64,000 nucleotides of DNA from Simmondsia chinensis (lineage: Eukaryota; Streptophyta; Magnoliopsida; Caryophyllales; Simmondsiaceae). Both the position numbers and the translations under genes were made by a program. Where the stretch lies: contig JAGTTD010000005.1 in assembly GCA_018398585.1 (NCBI GenBank), forward strand, positions 8,301,355 to 8,365,354. The letters run 5' to 3'. This document shows, one piece after another, positions 43,581 to 55,600 of this stretch. Position 1 is the first letter of the stretch. The number at the start of each line of letters is the position of its first letter. Below the pieces are notes generated by a model, which saw only the letters and a list, made by a program, of their open reading frames with translations, did not search any database and was not told where the DNA came from.

Positions 43581-44526
43581 TGTTGTATAATTGGTCCCTA
43601 TATGACTTAACTATGTCTTTTATTAAATTAGTCAAGTGGTGTGTCAAATATTATAGATCAAAGGTTGTATTATTGAGTGGCATGTATGGTAAATATTAAT
43701 ATGTAAAGGGGTAGATATTAAAATGTTACAATCAGGTCATAAATTGTGTTGACAAACTTGCCCCTGCCTGGTTGATTTATTTTCCTGCCCGTGCCGCTGC
43801 CCGTGCTGCCCGAAGCTTCCTGAGGAAGCTTCCCAAATTCAGTTAAGTGATGGCTGACACACGTCAGCCATCGGGAGCGTCACTTTGTGTTTCTTTTGGA
43901 CAAATCTGGACCGTTGATGTGTTGCTGTTGAACGGCTGAGATTGGATTGGGAGCCTTGCCACGGATTGCCTTGTGTGTGCCTATATAAGGGCACCCATTT
44001 TAGGGTTCCCGAGCGTCATTCTTCATTTTCACCTTTTTCATCAGCCACCGCTTCTCTCTCTCGTCTCTGAGGCGATCTTGAGGCGATCGAAGGCGATCTT
44101 GCTAATCTGTGGGTGTGAAGGCTTCCTAGTCTGATTTTTGGTAGTTTGGAGCATTTGGAAGCCCTTGTTGGCTTCGGTTGTGAGTCTTTCTCTCCTTACT
44201 CTTTGTTCTTGTTTCGGTTAGGGTTTCTACCTTAGAAGCTTGAAAGATCTGTCTGTATTAAGTTGTATTTGCTGTTCTTTGGTCTGTAATATCTTGAACT
44301 TGACTAATAGTGGATAGACTTCCCTAGAAATAGGGAGCCGTGGAGTAGGTCCTTATTATAAGGCTGAACCACGTAAAATCTTGGTGTTGTCTTGTGTGTT
44401 TGAGCAGATTTTCGTTGTTTGATATTTTCTATACTGCGGTTACAGGTTCGAAGTTAGATCTGAAATCTTACAACATATTGTCGAAGTTTTCTTGAAGGTC
44501 TAAAAGTTTATAACTAAAACTCAACA
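43581..44526 (+). repeat. 3' LTR of copia 38919-44526
   Basis: 946 bp, nearly the same as the 5' LTR, with about 10 extra bases in a GAGGCGATC repeat region near 44065-44090. Confidence 0.9.
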
Positions 44527-44531
44527 CAGTC

Positions 44532-46455
44532 CATCTATCAAATTTTGCTTTTCATCTCAAAAATCTCGAGGCTGGCCCCCAAACATCTCATTTGATCTAT
44601 CTATCTAATTTTTTTTGTTTTTTTGGTTTTTTTCCCTTTGACTCATTTGATGATGTCAAATAGCATAAAAACAAAGGATGCACGGGGTAGCCCGAATTAT
44701 TGACAAAGTAAAGATAGGATTGTAGGTGTTGTTCAAAAAAAAAAAAGATAGGATTGTAGAATACTCTGCCCTTCAACTTGGATTGGCCTTATCGTGGGCT
44801 GCCCTGCTGGAGGGCATAGCTTTGCCACCTCAGCAATACCTGATGATGTGTCTGCCATGTCATTGCTTTGGTTTTGGCTATTAGCTGCTTTTCATGAATG
44901 GGTGTTTTGCACTTCTGACTGTCAAAGAATTAATTATATCTCTCTATTGACGTTTTAGTGCTTGTTACATGTTAAACTTATAGACAGTGGAAGCCTGCTT
45001 AGCAAACGAGTAAATCTCATCAAAAAAAAAGTTTAACTGTTAAATATGAAAGAAAATTCATACTTAATTGAACAATCACACTTCAACACCAAAAGAAATA
45101 CCATATTTAGTAAAAGAACATGATTCCTTTCTAAAACTCAAAAACCGTTGAGTTAATATCATTTTTCTCTATATACTTTTAAAAACATCCACCACTTTTG
45201 TTGACATAAGTATCAAAAACATTCTATGTAAAATTTATAAAATAACCGAAAAGCAAGAACAAATTTGAAGAGTAAGTCTTCACCCTTTTGATTGAATCAA
45301 TGCAAATGATACAACCTTTCAACTTAAATAAGAAACAAGAAAGAAAACTAAAAGTCATAAAATCAAATCTAAATCTAGAAGTTACAAGAATAAATTTGCA
45401 AATAAATAGGAAATTAACCCCCTAAGGGCCAGTTACCCCATACTAAGGAAGAAGGAGAAAAGTCTTTGGTCACTTAAATTGGAGCCTTGAATGATGTCTT
45501 CAATGCCTTGTCTTGAATGATGATTGCAAAGACTAAAGAATATTCCTAACTATGTACTTGTAGTAACAAAATATATAAAAGAATAAATAATAAAATAATA
45601 CATGAAAATACATACTAGTATTCAACATTCTACTTATTTAAATTCGTTCAATAAGGTTAATCTATTCTATTCATCAACTTACTTTTTGCCCTGGCATTTT
45701 GCTGCTCCGGACATGTGATTACTTGTATTTTTTGTCCGTTTTGTTTTGTAGACTATATCTGATACACCTTTTATCTTTGACATTGTAGTGAAATATCCCT
45801 CGGGGCAGGGACTACACCTACCAAACTTGCCCTTAACTAGTAGTCAAGTAATTGGATTGAAATTTTGTACATCATGAGTTTTAATGGCATGACAAGAACA
45901 TGTATGACCCATGAAAGTGACCCACCCCTCAAGTATCCTCTTTTGCTTGCAAAGAAGTGCCTTTGGGGTCCTAAATTGGGATGGTTCATGCCAAATATTC
46001 AAAGTCAACATTCGTTTTGGCTTCATTTTGCTCAAAATCAAGCGCCTTTTTTCGGTAATTAGGGACAAAAGTGGTCATGTAAAATGTACCTATAAAAATG
46101 AAGTTTGAGTGTTTACACAGAAAAGCGAGCAACAAAATAGACCAACACAAAACAAGTCCTTATCTATGTTAGAAAAAACACCTCGCTCATTTTAACACCT
46201 TATTAGAAACAGGCCCAACCCGATTTATGGCCACCACTACTCTTATACTTCTAGCCTTATATATTCCATCCATACTTGCTATCTATCTCATTTATACCCA
46301 TATTTATCACAAACAAAATAAATATATATAAATAATAGATTTTATCCGTCGTATTTTCATTCCTACCTGAACACAAATCTTTACATTTTGGAGTTTCACG
46401 AGAGCGTACTCCAGCGCGTTGAAATCCCACGCTAACCACTATCCTTGGCGCCTTC
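44532..46455. other. upstream region of the MFS gene, no other gene seen
   Basis: AT-rich sequence with short random frames. GATAGGATTGTAG occurs twice near 44710-44760 around a poly-A run. Confidence 0.5.
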
Positions 46456-46462
46456 TCCCCCA

Positions 46463-46470
46463 CTATAAAT
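46463..46470 (+). promoter_or_regulatory. TATA box candidate of the MFS gene
   Basis: CTATAAAT lies about 160 nt upstream of the start codon. CT-rich sequence 25-60 nt further on suits a transcription start and leader. An (ATC)n-type run at about 46529-46560 lies in the presumed leader. Confidence 0.6.
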
Positions 46471-46625
46471 TCCTCCCCCGTTCTTCTCCCCCTCTCTCCC
46501 CCCTCTTCATTCTATCCTCTATCCTCTGATCATCTTCACCATCATCATCACCATCACCACCTCCGCCGTCGAATTCTAGATCAATTCTAGGGTTGTGATT
46601 GAACAACAATTGTCACAGTGATCAT

Positions 46626-49600
46626 ATGGAGTGCTACAAGAATCTAAGGGATTTGCGGCCCTTGATTCATCTACTTGTGGCGCTGTGCGCGCACTGGATC
46701 GCCGAGGAGATGACGGTTTCCGTGCTGGTTGATGTCACTACCGCCGCTCTCTGTCCCGGTCACTCTACTTGCTCCCAAGCTATCTACCTTAGCGGCCTCC
46801 AGCAAACTGTATACTTATTTACTCTCTCTCTCTCTTACGAGCAATATAGAAGAAGCAGGACCGACCCTAACAATTTGGGTCTCATGCAAACGAGATAGAT
46901 GGAGCGCTTTATATATATTAACATTTTTCTTAGTAACACAATACTAATACACGGGATTATAAAATTTTAATCATAAAACTTGTTATTATTAACAATTGAG
47001 ACTTAAAAAATCACAACCCCTAAAATATGGGATCCATAAAGTTCAGGGATCTCAAGCAGTTGCTTGGGTTATGTTCGCTCCTGAGAAGAAGAAAACCCGA
47101 TAATTTTACATGATACTTCAAGCTAAATTTTTACAAGAGGGATGAAGATGAAAAGATGTTTAGGATGCTATAAGGCTTTAACGGCCGGCCAATTGATGAA
47201 GAAAACATTTGGTTCTCTCATGTGCTTTATTCTTCACTATTGGCTAGTAAACTTAGTTAACTGGTCAATAATTTTTACAATAATGACCCCTATACAAAAT
47301 ATAAGATACATGTTGACTATAAAATCATTTAAGATCTTCATCCATTAGGTTAAGTTTTTGGGATAGATGAGTTCTTGGTATGTTATTAGAGCCTTGTTGA
47401 TTAAGAGGAAACAAGTTCAAATCCCAACAATCCACTTTTAACATTATCTAAATTCAAGCACAAGGTATAAGGTGGGTCTGTACATTATTCATGCTTTAAG
47501 CCCAATTGCCATTTGAGTGAAGGGGCATGTTGAGTATAAAACCATTCAAGAATTTTCAGCCATTAACTTAAGCTTTTAGGACAGATGGTTCCTTGACAAT
47601 ACAAAATACAACATACGAGATACAAACTAAATCGATTCTCAACACATTGTTTTTTTTTAATTGGTAAAATCATAACGAGGATTCTTAATGGGATTTTATT
47701 GAGGAAATCTTCCAACGTAACCGGCCATGGAGATGACTATCAAGTGAAGCATAAAGGAATTAGTTTTCCCAGAACTTAAGTTTATGGATGAAGGGTCAGA
47801 AATTGTTTTATCCTTAAACATATGCCCCTGACACAAGTAGATGTTGGATTTGAAGTGTGGATATTGTACAGTTGTCCTCTGTTGTGGAGTTTTGTGTGAA
47901 ATAAGGAGATTATATTTGATTGAATAAATATAATGAGGTTACAATATAACTATATATAGAGAGTACAATAGTAGATAAAAGACTAAAGTAACCCTAACTA
48001 GATAGTACAAATATAAATTTGAATATAGAAGCAGAATATAAGTCACAATCAATTACTCCAACAAATGTAGATCTAGATACTTTAATATGCCTCCTCAATC
48101 TGAACGGGGTGGGTCCACGTGAAGATTGCTTTTATGCTAGTGGAACCTTTCAGAGGAAAGACCCTTGGTGAAGATATTAGCAATTTGACGAGTAGTTGGC
48201 ATTTATCGAACTTGGAGATTGCTTTTGAGAACTTTCTCCTGTACATAGTGGAAATCCACATCTACATGCTTACTTCTATCATTAGACACAGGATTTGCAG
48301 CTAAGTAAGAGGCAGAGACATTATCACATAATACCATAATAGGACCAGAATGGCAAAGGCCAAGGTTTCTCATTAGATATCGAACCCAATCACTCTCAGC
48401 TGTAGCTTGAGCTACAACACGATACTCAGACTCTATAGTGGACTTGGCAACAGTGTGCTGCTTCTTGGCACGCCAGGAGATAAGACTGGAACTAAGAAAT
48501 AGAGCTCTGATACCATGTGAAATAAGGAGATTAGATTTGATTAAATAAATATAATGAGGTTACAATATGACTATGTACAGAGAGCACAATAGTAGAGAAA
48601 AGATTAAAGTAACCGTAACTAGATAATACAGATATAAATTTGGATATAGAAGCAGAATATAAGTCACAATCAATGACTCTAACTGACGTAGATCTACATA
48701 CTCTAATATTTTGTTCACTTTGGTCTATTTTTCATCGCGGCTTGTACCGTAACTTATTGCAAGACCTCATAGATTAAGCATTTACTCGAGGAAGGCGAAC
48801 AATACCTGGATCCCATGAATCTGATTACAACAGTGATCACTTACTACTTCGTATTGACTAAAGGGTGAGTGATTTCAGTATTCATTACCGACGTCTGGGA
48901 TGGGGAAATTGGAAGGAGGGGGGGTTGGAATTAAATGTGTATTGATTCTGCAAGATAGATCTATCAACATGTAGTTTCTTGTTTCCAAGATACGATGGTT
49001 TATATGTTGGTGCCTTATTTAGGAATATATATTCAAACAAAAACCTTTGCATGTTTGAAGTTGTATACTAATTAAATGTATGATTATGTCTAGTCGCATC
49101 TCATAGAAAACCCTTGTTCTTATTTCCAAATTCATAATCATATCATAACTTCTATTATTAATGTTTTTGAAAGTGAGTGTTTTTGACCTGCAGGTAGTTG
49201 GAATTTTCAAAATGGTTGTGCTGCCAATACTGGGTCAGCTTGCGGATGAGTACGGGCGGAAACCACTTCTGCTTCTTACTGTTTCGACAACGATTTTCCC
49301 CTTTAGTATGTTGTATACGTTGAATATCTTTCTCTTTTAGGCTCTATTTGGCTTTTATGGAAAATTTTTCTTCACAAAATATTTTCAATTAAAAATTTTT
49401 TCTTCGTAAAAGTCATTGTCTTCTAGTTGAAGAAAATGATGGCATCATATAAATTTGTACGAGGTTCATACTTGGTCGAGTTAAGGTTGATATAAAGCAT
49501 ATGACGTGACATTACCGTTAATGTATTTTCAAAATGTGAATTGGAAAATATGTAAAACGTTGTTTGACATATGTATAAGATGCGTTTGAGATAGTCCCGG

Positions 49601-52600
49601 TATTGGTTCACGTGTTTAAAACATATTACGGGTGTGTGTCGACACATGGGCCATGTGTGTCGACACACAATCCAACAGTACCACTTGGGAATAGGTGTGT
49701 GTTGACACACATAGCCCGTGTGTCGAGACACAGCCTTACAGAAGCGCATGACAGAATGTTGTGTGTCGACACACGGGGACTGTGTGTCGACACACAGGGC
49801 AGATTTTCTGATAGTTCGCGCGGTTTTTTCCCCGAACGTTGTGGCCCTTTTTACTTGTTTTTAAAGGGACGTCTCGTCTCATGTAATACATATATATTCC
49901 CCATATTTCATTCTTGTGGATAAGACTTGAAGAACAAAAAATCTTTGAGAAAAAGAATTTGAGGAACAACTACAAGTGTTCTTATGTTTTTGTGTGAAAT
50001 TCGAGTGTTTGGTTTGTTAAACTTGATCAATCTCTCTATATCTTTGTCAATCTCTCCCTTTACACATCTTTATTCCATATTTGGTTGTTATTGTATGCCC
50101 GAGGATATTTCGTATACCGAAATAAGCCTTTAGGAAAGTGATTACATAGCCTCAACACCTGAGATCTTTTGTTTACCCGTTTGCAAGAATTTTGCAAGTA
50201 TTTGTGAGATTTACACCAACAATCTTAAGGCTTAGATTCGTTAATTGAGAATGGCTTCTTCACTTTCCGTAATTTGATGGCGAACCATGTGTGAGATTGG
50301 AGAAAAGATGAATGGAGAGAATTGGCACATCTTGTTGGATCTATCTCTTGTATGAATTTCTATGGACCAAGGTATGTCGTTTAATTTTGAAAATTATGAA
50401 ACCATGATGCACCAAGATGAATGGGAATTTGTGTGTGCTTTTTGATGATGCATATGATTAATTTGCATATGGTTTCATAACATAATTCAAGATCTCATGA
50501 TGATGGTCAATTTGTGCATGTATAAGGATAAATCTCATATATTTGATTTGGGATAAAATCATGAAGTTTTGTAATGCCTAAGAAGGAGTGGTAGATGCAT
50601 TGTTATTTATGTATGGAAGTATAATTACTCGTGGGGTTGAAATTCCAAAGATAAAGCTCCTAACTTTTCGATTTAGGCATTGTTTGATGATTTGGGATGA
50701 GATCATGAGAATCGTGACAATTGATGTGCATTCGTTGATAAGAGTATACTTGTGATATCATAACATAAGGAAAAATGAAATTAAAGTCAGTGGATGGTTT
50801 CTTTGACAATTTCATATGATTGTTTTGATCACGAACTTATGATCGATTGCCTTTGAATTGATGGTAGTTGTGAAGCACGAATTTGATCTAATAAAATTGC
50901 AGTGTAATAATGCAATGAAAAAAAGAAAATGGTGCTTGTTATTAAACCACTTGTGTTCATTGATGGCCTCGGAAACTTTAACGAAGAAAGGCATATTTTC
51001 AGTTTTGATGTTGGTGGCCGTGCAAGTAAATTTGAACCTGCATTTCCCAAATAATATAATGAGGGGGTCTTGACCCATCAATTCACATGATATGTTGTGA
51101 ATGATTAACAATGTAAAAAACTATACATTAGTTTAACATTAAATAAAAGGAAAGTGGGAATAATGGCGTGAATCCGACATGCTCTATTCTTACTATTTTA
51201 CAAACCACCAAAAGTTTTGTAATTCTCACTAGTCGCCAAAAATTTATGCGTTGCTTTAAAGCGGTCATCGCATAAGTTCATCGTAATTGTGCGTTTACAC
51301 GTATACATTAATTTTATTATGATTAAAATAAAATGCTGTGTTGAAGCATAATGTGAAAATATTTACTTCATGATAAGATACGGGTTGTGTACATTCATGT
51401 AATCAAGGATATGTGTTTAAATATGAAATTCATGTTTTGGATGGTTGTTGAAACCAGGCATCGAGGCGATGCTAAAAGGGAAATCCTTGTCTAACATGGT
51501 TGTTGAAACCAGACGCTGAGATGATGCCAAAACTAATAATAATAAATAAGTGAATAAAGTAAGTTGATAATGGACGCATGTGGTTTTCAAGTTGAAAGAA
51601 CAACGAGTTTTTCATGAAATATGAAAATGTATCCATCGTTTGGAACTAATGGGAAATTGTGCACCGTGAATGGTAAATTCATTGATTTATGAATTTGTAA
51701 TCTGAACGACAATTAGATTGAGGTTTAATGCACGTATGTGAACAACTATGTGGAAATAAACCAATAATAAATATGGGTATGTTGATTCATAATTGCTTTG
51801 ACGGTCATTGATTTAGTCTCCAGTATGTATTGTTCAGTGACGGGATTTATATTGACGAACAATGGAGTGAACAATAGTGGAGTTGGAAAATCATGAAAAG
51901 CAATGTTTATATGGTCATGATCATGAAATGAGTTTGAGTATGATCATATATGTATATTGATAGAGTTACAAGGTTGATGTATGTTCAATCAATATTATGC
52001 ATGGATGCTTGTGTAGTGATGCGATTAATGCTTATATGCATGTTGGTATGATTATGAATGTATGATTACATTAAATTGAAGCAGATGCTTCATAAAATGC
52101 TTGTGTAACCATATATGCTGATGTGGTTATGAGGTTCTTGTGCACGTGATCATAATTGCGATTGTGAATTTTACGGCTTTGTTGTTTATGAACATGAATG
52201 CTGTTAGTATGCTTGATAAGTGAAAGTGATGTGAAATTGAATGTATTAGTGGATCATGAAGTATATAATAATATTACATGTGTTGATCCCTAATGTGATT
52301 GATAAAAAGATATTCAAATTGAGGTACATGACTAAGGATGATGCAATACGTTGTATAAAAGTACTTGGAAATAATGATTTATGATTTCGTGATTGACCAC
52401 ATATCTCAAGTGGGTTTTCTAATATTATTGGATGTAATGTCTCATTGGAAACTGACATCATCATGATTAATGCGATTGAAGTAAATGATACTTGCTCTTT
52501 AGGGGCATGTGTATATGATGATTGTGTAGTTGGTCAAAAAGAAGTGCATTATACAATGAATGCTAAAATACTCGAATAGAGTGGTTATTATATGCAGTTG

Positions 52601-55600
52601 TTGAATGGTGAATAAAGTTATTGAGTGATGTGTGATAATATATTCACATGTTAGGATGTTGTTAGTCATTAACGTGACAAATTTAAAGAGTATGTATGTA
52701 CTGAATTTTGATGACTCCTTTATTATCCATAAGTTTTGATTCATATAAATGGCAAGTAAATTCGTATGAATGAGTTATGGGTGAATTGAACATCCTGAGA
52801 TATAAATGTTAATGAATGCATACGAAGTGACGTCGAGTCTTTCATTGATCTTGAATTATACATTGTCATAATGTTAAGTAAAGTATAGGTGATGAAAATC
52901 ATGTTTGAGGCTATATCTCTGGAAAGACTCTAGAACTTTGAAAGAATAAAAGTGTGAAAAGAGAAGTCCTAGCGATTAGACTTGTATATTTCTAGAAGAA
53001 TGAACTAGAGATAATATGAACATCAAAGTTCAATATTGTTGTGTCATAGATTGTGATTCTATGACGTGACTATGAAGTCTTGCGATGTGGCCTCTTGAAA
53101 GAGGTAGTTAATGAATCCGAAAAGTGTAAATGAATAGTCTGATAATGACAGTGGATTCATTGTGTGAATGTACGTTGATTACATGTTGAACTTTAGTATG
53201 AATACTTAGAACTAAATGAAAGTGTTCCAATGGTATAATTGGAAATTGAAAAGGTTAGATGTAGCCTTTGTTGTTGGATAACTAGCTATGTAAGTAAAGG
53301 TAAATGGCATGGAGTACACAAGGTACTGGAATGACCACGAGTTGTGGTGTTATTTTAATGAATACTCTTCTATTTAGAAGAATCCGATGAGGATGACTAT
53401 GCTTTTAAAAGCTAGTAAATGTTATAAGTGGTGGGGGTGTTGTTCCTTGAATTTCAAGAAACTAACACGTGTTATAAATTGGACTGTGATAATAGAGTTT
53501 ATTGCTCTGGTTTCTGCTTGTAAAGAAACATAGTGATTAAAGGATCTTGTGGTTAAGATTCCTCTTTGGCGCAAGCCAATGTTGTCTATTTCTATCCGTT
53601 GTGATAGTGAGATGTGTTTTAAATGTGGAAAAGTGAGATGTGTCACTGAAAGTCTGGACACAACAGTGTCAAATATTATGAAGTGAAATAACTCATGAAA
53701 GATTGAGTGATCACTGTGGACTTTGAAATGTAACTCTGAAACTAGTGGATCTCTTGTTTGAGAACATTGCTAGAGACTTGATAATTAAAGGGATGGTGTG
53801 AAACCTGTCATTATTAGTCACCCATGATGGGCCCTCAACTCGATGCCTAGTATGACTCTAGGTCTCGGGTTCAATGAGAGAGACTTGTCATCCCGACGAT
53901 GAAGTGCTTGATACCTGCATCTGAGATTCTAAGAGGATGAGCTAATGCTCTTAATGGACCTAGTTTTAGAACTTATTGAATGTCGCGTCGCAGGGACATG
54001 ATCAATGAGGTCCACCTTAGTGTGTGTTGAAGTTTGGCCGCTTCAAAGGGGTGATTTTTGACTAAGGGTTTGGCCTTGAAACACTCATGAAGGGTACAGG
54101 ACACAAGGCCACAAATGTGTCGATCTGGGAGGTGTAGGGTGTGTACGGGGAGTACACCTAGTGCGTAATTGGATAGTCGGTTAGTCAAATGGGTTGTATG
54201 GTTCAAAGCTTAGTCTACCATTTTCGATCCGATTGACTGTATGGTCTTTTCATTAGCTGGGGGTTCAATCGGGAGACACCCACATTGATGCACGACGTGG
54301 CGTCCTTTATTTGAGATGTCATATTGAGATTGATTATATTTTGAAAATGGTGGGGGAATGTTGATGTATTTTCAAATCGTGAATTGGAAAATATGTAAAG
54401 CGTTGTTTGACATATGTATAAGATGTGTTTGAGATAGTCCCGGTATTGGTTCACGTGTTTGAAACATATTAGGGGGGTGTGTTGACACACAATCCAACAG
54501 TACCACTGGGGAATAGGTGTGTGTCGACACACATGGCCCGTGTGTCGACACACTGCCTTACAGAAGCGCACGGAAAAATATTGTGTGTCGACACACAAGG
54601 ACTATGTGTCGACACCCAACCTTGCAGTAAGCTGTGTGTCGATACAGAGCCCCTGTGCTTCGACACACAGGTCATATTTTTTGATAGTTCGCGCGGTTTT
54701 TTCCCCCAACGTTGTGGTCCTTTTTACTTGTTTTTAAAGGGACGTCTCTTCTCATGTAATACATATATATTCCCCAGATTTCATTCTTGTGGATAAGACT
54801 TGAGGAGCAAAAAATCTTTGAGAAAAAGAATTTGAGGAACAACTACAAGTGTTCTTGTGTTCTTGTGTGAAATTCGAGTGTTCGGTTTTTTAAACTTAAT
54901 CAATCTCTTTACATCTTTGTCAATCTCTATCTTTACACATCTTCACTCCATATTTGGTTGTTGCTGTATCCTCGAGGATATTTCGTATACCGAAATAAGC
55001 CTTAAGGAAAGTGATTATATAGCCTCAACACCTGAGATCTTCTGGTTACCCGTTTGTAAGAATTTTGCAAGTATTTGTGAGATATACACCAACAATTACA
55101 GAGGAAAATGTTTTCCCTTTCGCGAAGGGAAATGTTTTCCTCTTTTGTTGAGGGAAAGTCAATTTCTTCTCAATGGAGGAAAACTTTTTCCGTATTTTTA
55201 ATTGTTCCAATAATTTTACAAGCAAAAGAATTGAGATGGAAAATGCAGTCGGTCAAAATAAACAAATCCTTAGTTCCATTTAGTCTCTTCGTAAGGATTG
55301 TTGCACGCACCACCCACTGTAAGTTTCTTTATGTGCAACATGATAAGTTGGGAACAACAGATCTAATGAGTGGCTCTTAGGATTTGTTTGCAACCAGTAA
55401 CATTCGTCTGCTTGAGCTAGGCCCTCACATTTGACTGTTGAGATTGTTGCCCAAAGCGGTTTAACAACATATTCACAGTGTTCTTTCTTACTCTTTTTAC
55501 AGCTTTACTCGCAATTAACCAGTCTAAGGGGTTCGTCTACGCATACTATGTGCTTCGTACAATTTCTTACATAATAAGTCAGGGGAGTATTTTTTGCATC

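Larger units (their letters stand above)
38919..44526 (+). mobile_element. copia LTR retrotransposon with internal deletion
   Basis: The LTRs at 38919-39854 and 43581-44526 both begin TGTTGTATAATTGG and end CTCAACA. Flanking 5-mers are CAGTT and CAGTC, one mismatch. The primer-binding site TTGGTATCACAGC follows the 5' LTR at 39856, and a purine tract AAGGTGGAGAAT precedes the 3' LTR. The LTRs are very alike by eye, with a small indel near 44065, so the insertion is fairly recent. The internal region is dead. Confidence 0.92.
49516..55094 (+). mobile_element. copia LTR element in MFS intron 2, TSD ATTAC
   Basis: LTRs 49516-50221 and 54359-55094. A perfect ATTAC duplication lies at 49511-49515 and 55095-55099. 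It is the same family as 30103-36439: matching LTRs, the same bases after the LTR (ATCTTAAGGCTTA), and the same 3' noncoding region (CCTGTCA..CCCATGATGG). Only a reverse transcriptase end and RNase H remnant is readable (about 53240-53800). The segment 50300-53200 carries no recognisable gag-pol. Confidence 0.9.
49340..55269. mobile_element. Harbinger-like MITE, split by a copia element
   Basis: The left end GGCTCTATTTGG follows TTA (49337-49339), and the right end CAAATCC precedes TTA (55270-55272). Removing the copia element and its 5-bp duplication leaves 346 bp with TTTTCC/GGAAAA-rich arms. The terminal repeat match is short, so the call rests mainly on the paired TTA and the interior. 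Confidence 0.5.

Noticed and set aside
46599..46625. Upstream start of the MFS protein
   Set aside because: The codon at 46599 is TTG. ATG 46626 is the first proper start and leaves a normal N-terminus.
49603..49923. 106-residue frame in the other LTR
   Set aside because: Same cause: translation of the palindromic U3 array.
54479..54796. 105-residue frame rich in VSTH and CVDT repeats as a protein
   Set aside because: It is a read-through of the palindrome array in the LTR. Both strands and several frames give similar strings.
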